The notes beneath the pieces are model-generated. The model was not told the origin of the DNA. It was given only the letters and a program-made list of their open reading frames with translations, and searched no databases. Positions 55,992 through 64,000 of a DNA stretch of 64,000 bases are shown here, one piece after another (the stretch's first letter is position 1; each line of letters opens with the position of its first letter). The stretch spans positions 1 through 64,000 of the forward strand of contig NZ_LQPT01000002.1 in assembly GCF_002102355.1 (NCBI RefSeq), read 5' to 3'. Origin of the DNA: Mycobacterium sherrisii (lineage in GTDB: Bacteria; Actinomycetota; Actinomycetes; Mycobacteriales; Mycobacteriaceae). A program made the translations under genes and the position numbers.

Positions 55992-57554
55992 GTGATTGAT
56001 GTCGTCATCGTGGGTGGCGGTCCCACCGGGCTGATGCTGGCCGGCGAGCTGGGCTTGAACGGGATCCGGCCGGTGGTCCTGGAATCCATGCCCGGTCCGA
56101 ACCCCATGCGGCGGGCCAACGGTGTCATCGGCCAGGGAGTTCGGATCCTGGACCACCGGGGCCTGTACAACTCGCTCACCGAGACGACGGAGCCGCCTCG
56201 GCTCAACCCGCGCCCGATGTTCGCGGCGTTTCCGTTGGACCTCGCGCTGGTGGCGGATTCGCAGGTATTCCTGATGCCGGTACAGCAACCCAAGCTCGTT
56301 CGGGCGCTTGCCGATCGGGCCGTCGAATTCGGTGCCGACATCCGCTACGGCAACGTGCTCATCGGTTTCGACCAGGACGCCGACGGGGTGACCGTCGACG
56401 TCGAGGGGCCCGACGGGTCTTACCAGCTGCGGGCCAAGTACCTCGTCGGCGCCGACGGCGGGACCAGCACGACGCGCAAGCTGGCGGGAATCGGCTTTCC
56501 CGGCATGACGTCGCACGACATCGTGGCCCGTATGGGATTTGACGTGTTGCCGCCCGCCGAGTGGATCAGCCCGGTCGACGGTGGCCTGGAAATCCCCGGG
56601 TTCGGCCGCGTGCCGCCGCTGCAGTTCCATCGCGCCGACGACGGGGTCTTCGCGTTCGGCGCGCTGGGGGGCAGGGCGGCGATGTTTGTCTTCGAGTTGG
56701 AGCGCTCGGCTCGTGAGGAACGTCTCGACGAGGCGGACGACCGCCCACCGATGACGCTGGCCGAACTGGAAGCCAGCGCGAAGCGGGTGCTGGGCGTCGA
56801 CCTGCCGCTGCGGCCTGCCTCCTCCGATGAGCCGTTGGATCTGCGCCGATTCTGCGGGATCAATTCGCGGATCGCGTCGCGGTATCAGGCGGGACGGGTG
56901 ATCCTGGTCGGCGACGCCGCCCACGTGCACTCTCCGTTGGGGGGACCGGGGCTCAACCTTGGTCTGCAGGACGCGGTGAACCTGGGTTGGAAACTGGCGA
57001 CGGTACTGCACGAACGGGTCGGGCCGGCGCTGCTGTCCACCTACGAGGCGGAGCGCCGTCCCGCGGCCGAACGAGTCATCATGCACAGCCGGGCACAATT
57101 GGCGCTCGTGCGTCCCGGGCCCGAGGTCACCGCGCTACGGCAGTTGTTTTCCGAGCTGCTCACCGACTCCACCGTCGCCCGCCGGCTCGGCGAGCTGATC
57201 TCCGGCGCCGAAAACCGCTACGGCGCAGAGCCGGGCACCCATCCCCTCACCGGGCACTGGGTGCCCGACTTCAGCGTCGCGAGCGACGGCGGCACCAGCC
57301 GCGTCGCTCAACTGGCCCGAACCGGGCAGCCCCTGCTGCTCGACCTCACCGACTCCGGTGTCGTGGCCGCCGCGGTCGTCGCCGACGCGGACGGGCTCAC
57401 CGTCGCCGCCGGCCGCCCGGTGGGTGATGTGGCCGCCACCGCGCTGCTGGTCCGTCCGGATGGCTACGTGGCGTGGGCGACGTCGCAGCCCGAACCCGGT
57501 GAGGACGAGCTGGCCGAGCTGCGGCGCGTCCGGATGCGGTGGTTTGGGCGATAG
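55992..57554 (+). CDS. FAD-dependent aromatic-ring-type monooxygenase
   Basis: A 520-residue class A flavoprotein monooxygenase of the PheA/TfdB/MhpA type. GxGxxG is GGGPTG at 8-13, the NADPH/FAD DG motif is YLVGADGGTSTTRKLAG, and GRVILVGDAAHVHSPLGGPG is the ribityl-binding GD motif. A C-terminal thioredoxin-like domain (PLLLDLTDSGVVAA) completes the type. It hydroxylates an aromatic or polyketide substrate. GTG 55992 lies 6 codons before the flavin motif, leaving no room for a later start. It converges on the LLM gene with 3 bp between. Confidence 0.9.
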   Translation: MIDVVIVGGGPTGLMLAGELGLNGIRPVVLESMPGPNPMRRANGVIGQGVRILDHRGLYNSLTETTEPPRLNPRPMFAAFPLDLALVADSQVFLMPVQQPKLVRALADRAVEFGADIRYGNVLIGFDQDADGVTVDVEGPDGSYQLRAKYLVGADGGTSTTRKLAGIGFPGMTSHDIVARMGFDVLPPAEWISPVDGGLEIPGFGRVPPLQFHRADDGVFAFGALGGRAAMFVFELERSAREERLDEADDRPPMTLAELEASAKRVLGVDLPLRPASSDEPLDLRRFCGINSRIASRYQAGRVILVGDAAHVHSPLGGPGLNLGLQDAVNLGWKLATVLHERVGPALLSTYEAERRPAAERVIMHSRAQLALVRPGPEVTALRQLFSELLTDSTVARRLGELISGAENRYGAEPGTHPLTGHWVPDFSVASDGGTSRVAQLARTGQPLLLDLTDSGVVAAAVVADADGLTVAAGRPVGDVAATALLVRPDGYVAWATSQPEPGEDELAELRRVRMRWFGR

Positions 57555-57557
57555 CGA

Positions 57558-58721
57558 CTACTTCGCGTTGAGCTCGTCCTGGTACTTCTTCGTCATATGC
57601 TCGACGGCCTGATTCTGCGACGCGGCAAGGCCTTCGCGAGCCTCGCTCGCCCGCGCGGCCGCATCGAGCGTCGGCTGCGCTTGCCCCTGGAAGTGCGGCA
57701 TGACTTCGGCGGCGAACAACTCTGCCGAGCGTCTGGTTGCCGCCGGATTTGCCCACTCGTGCCCCATCTGCAGCATGCAGCCGAAGCCACCGGACTGATC
57801 CCACATCCGTTGCACCTGGGCGCGCGCTCGTTCCGGCGTGCCGATCACGCCCGCGCCGTTTTCGTTGATGACGTCGATCATTTCCTCGATCTGTTCGCCC
57901 GGCATGGTCATCTGCGGGAACGCGGCGACTTTTTGGAAGTACCGGAACCACGGCTCGAGCCCGAACTTGACGTCCTCGCGGGCCTGCTTGTCGGTTTCGG
58001 CGATATGGAACGGCCCGACCAGGCTCCAATTGGTCCGATCCACCTTGGTGCCGAATGTCGCCGCGCGCTCTTCGACGATGTCCCAGTGATATTGCAGCGC
58101 GTTGAAACCCTCGATGGTCAACGTCGCCCCGATCGACAGCAGCCCGATGCCGTGCTTACCGGCCAGCCGGGCGCCGGTCGGCGAGGCCACCGCGGCGACC
58201 GCGAGCGGGATGCCGTTCTCGGAGTACGGGGCGAGTTGAAGCTTCGCGTCGTGCAGCTCGTGAGTGGGGGTCTTCGCGCTCACCGTCTCGCCCGCCAACA
58301 ACCGGACCACGATGTCGAGGTTGGTTTCCAGTAGCTCGCGGGTGTCCGTCGGGGTCAGCCCGATCATCGAAGAATCGCTGGGCAGCGACCCCGGGCCCAT
58401 GCCGCCGATCACCCGGCCGTGGGTGAGGTGATCCAGCAGCATCAACCGGTCGGCCACCCACAGGGGATTGTGATAGGCCAGCGAGATGACGCCGGTGCCG
58501 AGTTTGATCCACCTGGTCCGTTCCGCGGCCGCGGCGATGAAAACCTCGGGCGAGCTGATGATTTCGCTGCCGGCCGAGTGGTGCTCCCCGATCCAGGCTT
58601 CGTCAAAGCCCAAGGCGTCGAGGTGTTGCACGAACTCGAGGTCTCGCTGCAAAGCCAATGTCGGGTTGGTTCCCGCGCGGTGAAAGGGGGCGATGAAGTA
58701 TCCGAACCGAAGCTTGGCCAT
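57558..58721 (-). CDS. LLM-class flavin-dependent oxidoreductase
   Basis: A 387-residue LuxA-type protein, longer than the two F420-type LLM proteins of the window and closer to FMN monooxygenases. It has LRFGYFIAPFHRAGTNPTLAL, FDEAWIGEHHSAG, LGTGVISLAYHNPLWVAD and HGRVIGGMGPGSLPSD, then GTPERARAQVQRMWDQSGGF toward the end. It could act with the convergent FAD monooxygenase on one substrate, but this is only proximity. Start ATG 58721. Confidence 0.88.
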   Translation of the reverse strand: MAKLRFGYFIAPFHRAGTNPTLALQRDLEFVQHLDALGFDEAWIGEHHSAGSEIISSPEVFIAAAAERTRWIKLGTGVISLAYHNPLWVADRLMLLDHLTHGRVIGGMGPGSLPSDSSMIGLTPTDTRELLETNLDIVVRLLAGETVSAKTPTHELHDAKLQLAPYSENGIPLAVAAVASPTGARLAGKHGIGLLSIGATLTIEGFNALQYHWDIVEERAATFGTKVDRTNWSLVGPFHIAETDKQAREDVKFGLEPWFRYFQKVAAFPQMTMPGEQIEEMIDVINENGAGVIGTPERARAQVQRMWDQSGGFGCMLQMGHEWANPAATRRSAELFAAEVMPHFQGQAQPTLDAAARASEAREGLAASQNQAVEHMTKKYQDELNAK

Positions 58722-58860
58722 GGAAACCCCTTGCAGTCGAGTTTGCGGAAAACCATAACTCAACCGCTGCCGCGTCAACCCGGATCAGCGGCCCAGAAAT
58801 CCCGAATTGTCGATCCCGCGGCGATCATCCCCGCCGCCGAGGGATCGTCGCTGGGTGCGA

Positions 58861-59214
58861 TCAGCTGCCGCCGCAGATGTTGCCGATGCAACCGCCGCCA
58901 CCGCCGGGTCCACCGCCCCCGCCGCCGACGCCGGGAATGCTGCCGCTGCCGCCGCCGGGGCCGCCACCACCGGTCGGGCCGCCGGGGACCGTGCCGCCTC
59001 CGCCGCCGGGGCCGCCACCACCGGTCGGGCCGCCGGGGACCGTGCCCCCGCCACCCGGCTCCGACGGGACGACACTGGTCGCGGTGGACGGCGTCGTGGT
59101 CGTCGTGCTGGTACTACTGGGCCCCTTGTTGTCGCCGCCGCCGCACCCGACCGCCAGGACGAGCATGGCCGCGCCGCCAAACATCGCAACCGCGGTTCGA
59201 GCTTCCGATCTCAT
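58861..59214 (-). CDS. Gly/Pro-rich lipoprotein
   Basis: A 117-residue lipoprotein. Signal with lipobox LAVGC (Cys24), a Ser/Thr stretch with likely glycosylation sites (PSSTSTTTTTPSTATS), then a Gly-rich half built from a 17-residue repeat (TVPGGPTGGGGPGGGGG) and ending in two cysteines (GCIGNICGG). It resembles no defined family. It lies 139 bp downstream of nothing co-directional and is probably expressed alone. Confidence 0.75.
   Translation of the reverse strand: MRSEARTAVAMFGGAAMLVLAVGCGGGDNKGPSSTSTTTTTPSTATSVVPSEPGGGGTVPGGPTGGGGPGGGGGTVPGGPTGGGGPGGGSGSIPGVGGGGGGPGGGGGCIGNICGGS
58951..59046. repeat. 51-bp tandem repeat, 1.9 copies
   Basis: The sequence starting GCCGCCGGGGCCGCCACCAC at 58951 recurs at 59002 with at least 45 identical positions. 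The period is 51 bp, 17 codons, so copy number can change without breaking the frame of the lipoprotein. Confidence 0.9.
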
Positions 59215-59390
59215 CAGACTCCCCACTCTCAGCGACTTCCTACCAAACCTCTTCGTTCGTACCCCCTTGTTTGCCGTGCAAACCGCACTCGTGGCTGGCA
59301 CTGTCGTGGCTGGCACTGTCGGGGCGCCGACATCCCGGACATGCCGATGGCCCATCGAGCGATGGGCCATCGATGCGTGGGGTGGGCTGC

Positions 59391-59585
59391 TCAGCAGTTC
59401 AGCCCGATGATGCAGGCGGTCAGCACGCCGTGGTGAGCACCGGCAGGGGCAACGCTGGCCGCGGTGTGCGCCGGCGCGGCGGGCGTGGGAGCCGCAGAGA
59501 CCGTGCCGGCGCCCAGGCCGGCGAACCCGACGGCGACAGCGAGCGCGGCGGCCCCGCCGAAGGTGGTGAGCGTCATCTTCTTCAT
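59391..59585 (-). CDS. Small secreted protein
   Basis: A 64-residue precursor with a classical signal peptide (MKKMTLTTFGGAAALAVAVG, cut near VSAAP) and a mature part of about 30 residues that is Ala/Pro/His-rich and ends TACIIGLNC with two cysteines. GAGAGGACA precedes ATG 59585. Similar short secreted proteins occur in mycobacteria, often uncharacterised. Confidence 0.7.
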   Translation of the reverse strand: MKKMTLTTFGGAAALAVAVGFAGLGAGTVSAAPTPAAPAHTAASVAPAGAHHGVLTACIIGLNC

Positions 59586-59673
59586 CGGAGTGTCCTCTCG
59601 ATAGTTGTTCAACGTCTGCCAGTAGACTCTGGCTAAACCATACACCTATGCAACTATTGATGGAACATAAACT

Positions 59674-59688
59674 ATGATGAAGCATCAT
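59674..59688. promoter_or_regulatory. Palindrome in gap between secreted protein and isocitrate lyase ends
   Basis: ATGATG-AAG-CATCAT, perfect 6-bp arms, in an AT-rich stretch 89 bp upstream of the small secreted protein start. Could be an operator for that gene. Confidence 0.35.
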
Positions 59689-59831
59689 TTTGTGGCGCTT
59701 TTCACGCCGCAATCGGGCCGCCATGCGGCAAGCCGAACCGGCGCGCGGCGTGATGCAAGACATCAGATGGTATGCCCGGGTGCCGGGCAGCAAAGCGAGG
59801 CGGACCCGGCTTCAGGACCCCAAGGGGACGG

Positions 59832-62129
59832 TCACTGCTGCTTGGTGATCAGCTTCCGCAGCTTCACCCCATCGGGGGCCAGCAACTCGGCGATGCGGGG
59901 CTTGTTCACCTCGGCAACGATGATCTCCCCGACCTCCTGGTAGACCTCGCTGAAGATTCCGTGGGACTTCATCTTTTCGGTCTGATACAGGTTGTCCTCG
60001 GTCGGTGTCACGTAATACACCGCGTCCGCCTTGAAGCGGTGCACCAGCCACAGGTGGATCACCGTCATCAGCCGTTTCTGGCGCAGCTTCTCTGCGAAGG
60101 TGTTCTGATCACGCACCTGCAGGATGCTGCGACCGTGCCGGTCCTTGATCGGGTCGACCACGACGTTGGCCAGCTGCTCGTCGCCATTGGAGCTCTCGCC
60201 GTAGATGCCCAATTCCAGGACGTCGGATCCCGCGCGGCGAGGGCGCAGCGTCACGCGCAGTTTCTCGCCCAGCTGATAATGCTCGCTCCACAACGCCAGC
60301 CATTCCTCGAGCAGCTTCTTGGGCACCTCGGTCTGCGCGAGGTGCTGATGCTGAGTCGAGCCCTTGCCCATGGCCTTCGTCGTGGCGGTGCGGCCCGAGG
60401 ACGCGGCCAGCGCGGCGTCGCTGCGGGGCCCGCCGACCAGGGTTTGCGGCGTCCGGTAGGGCGACTCGACGAGACGCATCTTGCGCTGCAGGCGGGCCAG
60501 CGCCAGCATGCCGTCCTGGCGCAGGTTGGTGGCGAACTCCTCGGCGGCCACGCCGTCGATCTGGTGTCCGCCGTAGGTGATGAAGTTGAAGACGAAGCCC
60601 ATCTTCCCGAGCTCCTCGGGGAAACGTTTCATCTCCTCGTCGCTCATGCCGGTGGTGTCCCAGTTGAACGACGGCGACAGGTTGTACGCCAGCATCTGGT
60701 CGGGATATTCGGCGTGAATGGCGTCGGCGAACTGTTTGGCGTCGGCGAGGTCCGCCGTTTTCGTCTCCATCCAGAGAATGTCGGCGAACGGCGCGACGGC
60801 CAGCGACTTGGCGATGGCATACGGGATGCCGCCGCGGATTTGGTAGTAACCTTCCGGAGTCTTGGCCAGCTCGCAGTCCCACGGTGAGTCGACGCCCAAT
60901 TCCCGGGCCTTTTCCCGTGCGGCGTACAGCGATGCGCGCGAGGCGAATTGACGCCATTCCGCGGGGCTCATGGCCGGGGGCTCGTCGTCTTTTTCACTGA
61001 ACTCGAGTACTTCGGCAATGGCTTCGCCGTAGGTCATCAGGCCGGCATCGTCCTCCCACGCGGCGACAAATCGCGACTCGACTTGGTCGAAGAGGTCGTC
61101 GATGGCGTGCTGCCCGTTTTCCCGCCACTGCGTGACCGCGTCAGAGATCAGCGACTGGATGCCCTGACGCTCCAGCCACGCGTTGGCGATCCCGTACTCA
61201 CCCTCGGCGAGGGCGTAGAGGAGATGGCCGTTGAGTTCGGTGACACCCAACTCGTAGAAGCGGCGCACCATCGCCAAGAAGCACGCCTTGTACGACGGGA
61301 TGCCAAGGTTGGTCACACCGAGCAGGAACGGTTGGTCGCGCTCGTCGGCGCGGCTGTCGATCAGGTTGGCCGCCTCGGCGTCGGTGCGGGCCACGATGAT
61401 GCCGGGCACGCCCATGACGTCGAGCTGGAACCGCGCCGCATTGAGGCGCTTGATCTGCTCGTCGGACGGCACCAAGACCTTGCCGCCTTGATGTCCGCAC
61501 TTCTTGGTACCCGGGCGCTGGTCCTCGATGTGATAGCCGGGCACCCCCACCTCGACGAAACGCCGAATCAGGTTGCGCACGTGCGGGTCACCACCGTGGC
61601 CGGTGTCGGCGTCGGCGATGATGAACGGGCGGAAGTCGTACTCCTTGGTGCTATCGCGCTGCTGTTCACTCATGTGCAGCCGCTGATAATGCTGATTGCG
61701 GTCGGCCGTGAGCAGCGCGCGCACCAGAACCGCGGCATCGTCGGGCACCTGGCTCAGCGGGTAGGACGCGAGGTCGGGGCCGGGGTCTTCGGTGGTCGAC
61801 CCCTTGGCCGAGGTTGCCCAGCCGCCGAGGTAGATGCCTTCGATGCCCATCCGCTTCATGCTCACGGCTTGCCCCGGCGAATACGGCCCGAAGGTGGTGA
61901 TGCACTGCTTGGCCTCGAACAGCTCGCGCAGCCGCGGGTAGAAAGCCGTCGCGGCTTCCCGCGCAACGGTGTAGTCGGTCGGGATCGTGCCGCGTTGCTC
62001 TACCACCTGGCGGGCCGTATAGAGACGAATGATCCCGGCAAAACGCGGATCGTCAAAATATCGCTGCGTGGCCGCGGTTTCCTGCTCGAAGGGTGCGGGG
62101 ACTTCGGTGTCCGCGTCGATGATGGCCAT
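59832..62129 (-). CDS. aceA: Isocitrate lyase 2, undivided
   Basis: Cleaves isocitrate to glyoxylate and succinate in the glyoxylate shunt (also methylisocitrate), needed for growth on fatty acids. The protein has 765 residues, as in the long ICL2 class. The active-site loop KKCGHQ is at 209-214 (Cys211), with [11 protein letters not shown] before it and [14 protein letters not shown] after. The C-terminal domain of about 160 residues typical of ICL2 is complete. In M. tuberculosis H37Rv the gene is split into Rv1915 and Rv1916; here one frame spans all. AGGAGCC is 9 bp before ATG 62129. Confidence 0.95.
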   Translation of the reverse strand: MAIIDADTEVPAPFEQETAATQRYFDDPRFAGIIRLYTARQVVEQRGTIPTDYTVAREAATAFYPRLRELFEAKQCITTFGPYSPGQAVSMKRMGIEGIYLGGWATSAKGSTTEDPGPDLASYPLSQVPDDAAVLVRALLTADRNQHYQRLHMSEQQRDSTKEYDFRPFIIADADTGHGGDPHVRNLIRRFVEVGVPGYHIEDQRPGTKKCGHQGGKVLVPSDEQIKRLNAARFQLDVMGVPGIIVARTDAEAANLIDSRADERDQPFLLGVTNLGIPSYKACFLAMVRRFYELGVTELNGHLLYALAEGEYGIANAWLERQGIQSLISDAVTQWRENGQHAIDDLFDQVESRFVAAWEDDAGLMTYGEAIAEVLEFSEKDDEPPAMSPAEWRQFASRASLYAAREKARELGVDSPWDCELAKTPEGYYQIRGGIPYAIAKSLAVAPFADILWMETKTADLADAKQFADAIHAEYPDQMLAYNLSPSFNWDTTGMSDEEMKRFPEELGKMGFVFNFITYGGHQIDGVAAEEFATNLRQDGMLALARLQRKMRLVESPYRTPQTLVGGPRSDAALAASSGRTATTKAMGKGSTQHQHLAQTEVPKKLLEEWLALWSEHYQLGEKLRVTLRPRRAGSDVLELGIYGESSNGDEQLANVVVDPIKDRHGRSILQVRDQNTFAEKLRQKRLMTVIHLWLVHRFKADAVYYVTPTEDNLYQTEKMKSHGIFSEVYQEVGEIIVAEVNKPRIAELLAPDGVKLRKLITKQQ

Positions 62130-62421
62130 GGCCTTAGGCTCCTCTTTCCTAGAAGAATCCGCTGAACGTGAGTCTATCCCCGCAATCGGCGTTTCAATCA
62201 TGGAAATTCAGCCAATCCAAAACGGACTTGTTGCGCCGAATTTCGGCACCAGCATCCCGGCCCGAAACAACAAATCTATTATCTAGCAAGGCATTTCGCT
62301 CCCCTTCGGGAGTGTCATTTGGGCCCCGTGCCGAACGGTAGGCCAATTCAGCAAACAGTTGTCGGGGGCAAACCGGAGGGAACTGCCGCCGCCAGCAAAC
62401 GGCCGCCACGGTGATTGCAGG
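62130..62421. other. Gap upstream of isocitrate lyase
   Basis: About 290 bp between the MBL pseudogene stop and the aceA start, moderately AT-rich near 62190-62285. It should hold the aceA promoter. I saw a small hairpin, CTCCC-CTTC-GGGAG near 62300, but no clear operator and no gene. Confidence 0.4.
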
Positions 62422-63138
62422 TTATATCGTCGCGGCGCGCCGCCGCAGCCAATCGCGCTGACGACGGATGAACGGGGCGCCGACCACGCCGCCATGGCCG
62501 GGAACGTAGATCGCCGCCTCTCCGACCGTCGCCAGGAGCCGATCCAGGGTCTGCGGCCAGGCGGACACATCGGAGTCGGCGTCGATCGCCGGGTCGGCCG
62601 ACTCCTCGACGAGGTCGCCGGTAAAGATCACGGCCCGACTACCGTGCTCGCCCACCGCGGGTGCGGCGACGACCAGATCCGACGCGGTGTGACCACGGCC
62701 GAGGTGGCGCACCCTCACCTCTCGACCGCCGAGATCGACGACGAGGTCCGCAATCCCGTGTCGCGGCGGCCGCAGCGCTGCGATCGCTTGGTCGATCTCG
62801 TCGGCATCGGCGCCGTGACTCAACGCATCGGCCCGAAGTTGGTTCTGGCCCGACGACATGGCGTCCACTACCTCCGGGGCACAATGGATCTCGGCACCGG
62901 CAAACTGTCCGGAACCCAAGATGTGGTCGAAATGCTTGTGCGTCAACACAATATGAGTGACGGCGGTACTCGCGAGTTCTTCGACATCCCGCTCGATCGC
63001 GGCCGCTTAGGTAAGCGTGGTACCGGTGTCGACGAGCAGCGCGCCGCCGCCACCAACCACCAGGCCCACGGTCACGTCGCAGAATGGCAGCCGGCAGCGA
63101 TACACGCCGGGGGTCAGTCGCTGCCAGGCGAATCGCAT
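62422..63138 (-). pseudogene. MBL-fold hydrolase gene with in-frame stop
   Basis: A 239-codon frame on the minus strand, from ATG 63138 to 62422, reads as a metallo-beta-lactamase-fold protein of Rv1913 type: FAWQRLTPGVYRCRLPF, LLVDTGTTLT, then TAA at codon 44 (63007-63009), continuing AAAIERDVEELAST, LTHKHFDHILGSG (zinc motif HxHxDH-like), GRGHTASDLV, FTGDLVEES and VPGHGG. No frame change is involved; a single base change of a Glu or similar codon explains it. The distal part could restart at a later codon but would lack the first beta strands. It is divergent from the quinone-oxidoreductase gene. Confidence 0.88.
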
Positions 63139-63231
63139 GAGAGCACGCTAACTTCCGCACCGCTCCCGGAAATGGTTGACTGTCCAAAATTCCCGCCACA
63201 AGGGTCGACGCAGACTTCGAAGGGGAACGCG

Positions 63232-64000
63232 GTGCGCGTAGTCGTCATCACCAAACACGGAGACCCGTCGGTCCTGCAGGTACAGCACCGGCCCGATCCG
63301 GCCCCGCCGGGGACGGGGCAGCTGCAGATCGCGGTCCGCGCGGCCGGGGTAAATTTCGCCGACCATCTCGCCCGGGTCGGCATGTATCCGGACGTGCCGA
63401 AACTTCCGGCGGTGGTGGGCTACGAGGTCGCCGGGACCGTTACGGCCGTCGGCGACGGCGTCGATGCCGGGCTGGTAGGCGAACGCGTCTTGGCCGGAAC
63501 ACGATTCGGTGGCTACGCCGAAATCGTCAACGTTGCCGTCAGCGACTCGGTGGTGCTGCCCGCCGCGCTCAGCTTCGAGCAGGGAGCGGCGGTGCCGGTC
63601 AACTACGCGACCGCTTGGGCCGCGCTGCACGGCTACGGTTCGCTGCGCCGGGGCGAACGGGTGCTGATCCACGCCGCCGCGGGTGGGGTGGGCATCGCGG
63701 CCATCCAGTTCGCCAAGTCCGCCGGGGCCGAGGTGCACGGTACCGCCTCACCGGGCAAACATCACAAGCTCACCGAGTTCGGCGTGGATCGGGCGATCGA
63801 CTACCGCCGCGACGGGTGGTGGAAGGGGCTCGACCCTTACGACATCGTCCTGGACGCGCTGGGCGGCACCTCGCTGCGGCGATCCTATGCATTGTTGCGG
63901 CCCGGCGGAAGGCTTGTCGGATATGGCGTTTCGGCGATGCAACAGGGCGACAAACGTTCGCTGCGCACCGCCGCACCGCACGCGTTGTCGATGCTGCGCG
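63232..64000 (+). CDS. fadB5: NADPH:quinone-oxidoreductase-type MDR protein, partial
   Basis: A frame open from GTG 63232 to the window edge (256 codons so far). It is a zinc-free medium-chain reductase: VVVITKHGDPSVLQV at the start, VRAAGVNFADHLARVGMYPD, the loop HAAAGGVGIAAIQFAKS and VLDALGGTSLRRSY. It corresponds to Rv1912c (FadB5) by sequence type and by standing next to the Rv1913-like gene. AAGGGGA lies 6 bp before the GTG. About 80 residues are missing beyond the edge. Confidence 0.88.
   Translation, partial: MRVVVITKHGDPSVLQVQHRPDPAPPGTGQLQIAVRAAGVNFADHLARVGMYPDVPKLPAVVGYEVAGTVTAVGDGVDAGLVGERVLAGTRFGGYAEIVNVAVSDSVVLPAALSFEQGAAVPVNYATAWAALHGYGSLRRGERVLIHAAAGGVGIAAIQFAKSAGAEVHGTASPGKHHKLTEFGVDRAIDYRRDGWWKGLDPYDIVLDALGGTSLRRSYALLRPGGRLVGYGVSAMQQGDKRSLRTAAPHALSMLR

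Noticed and set aside
59215-59793. N-terminal extension of the Gly-rich lipoprotein
   Set aside because: It runs through the small secreted protein gene in another frame; the lipobox directly follows ATG 59214.

Overview
The window is chromosomal DNA of a slow-growing type Mycobacterium. The GC content is high and GTG/TTG starts are frequent. Typical mycobacterial genes are present: furA-katG, three cutinase-like proteins, an LdtMt2-like L,D-transpeptidase, FadD ligases, F420-type LLM and PPOX proteins, a Tat-exported DUF1906 protein, Tpx and an undivided isocitrate lyase 2. From about 45 kb to the end the gene content follows H37Rv Rv1932 down to Rv1912c (from memory: tpx, Rv1931c, Rv1930c, Rv1928c, fadD31, Rv1922, Rv1919c, aceA, Rv1913, fadB5). 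PPE34/35, lipD and mpt63 are absent and other genes stand in between. furA-katG, close neighbours of that block in H37Rv, lie about 27 kb away here, so the region has been rearranged.

Layout. 0-4.6 kb: a decayed SnoaL/limonene-epoxide-hydrolase-like gene broken by an 11-bp tandem repeat, a lactate permease behind a 16-bp palindrome, a glucose-6-phosphate dehydrogenase and an LLM oxidoreductase. 4.8-14.3 kb: two cutinases, a glycosyltransferase, a DMT transporter, a thioredoxin-like protein, MOSC and PPOX proteins, a methyltransferase, a cupin-like protein, a FAD/Rieske oxidoreductase and a coiled-coil protein. 14.3-20.2 kb: L,D-transpeptidase, furA-katG with terminator, an alpha/beta hydrolase, and a Tat-exported DUF1906 protein downstream of a GMC oxidoreductase.

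22.2-26.0 kb: a compact unit of GT4 glycosyltransferase, SAM methyltransferase and alpha/alpha-toroid protein with overlapping genes, plus a second methyltransferase overlapping it tail to tail. It looks like an uncharacterised small-molecule or glycoconjugate pathway and is the best candidate here for an undescribed system. 26-34 kb: cut2-like cutinase, GDPD pseudogene, a two-gene small-protein unit under an operator-like palindrome, GH16 glucanase, LLM, LCMT-type methyltransferase, MDR oxidoreductase and a CycA-like permease. 34-42.6 kb: aldehyde dehydrogenase and hydroxyacid-oxoacid transhydrogenase diverging from a composite palindrome; epimerase; acyl-CoA-dehydrogenase-like protein; HxlR regulator with two operator-like sites facing a frameshifted hydrolase, NYN nuclease and nitronate monooxygenase; DUF4333 lipoprotein.

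42.9-64 kb: a FadD35-like ligase and tpx whose convergent junction is present twice, 621 bp apart, one copy of each gene end being decayed; DJ-1/AraC and DJ-1 genes; SDR; DUF2071; fadD31; AtoE-type transporter; beta-lactamase-fold lipoprotein; SRPBCC; FAD monooxygenase; LLM; small secreted proteins; isocitrate lyase 2; a metallo-beta-lactamase-fold gene with an in-frame stop; and a fadB5-like gene running off the end.

I saw no tRNA, rRNA, CRISPR array, insertion sequence, prophage or integrase. Five loci look decayed, mostly by small lesions (repeat slippage, a G-run indel, a nonsense codon), plus one segmental duplication.
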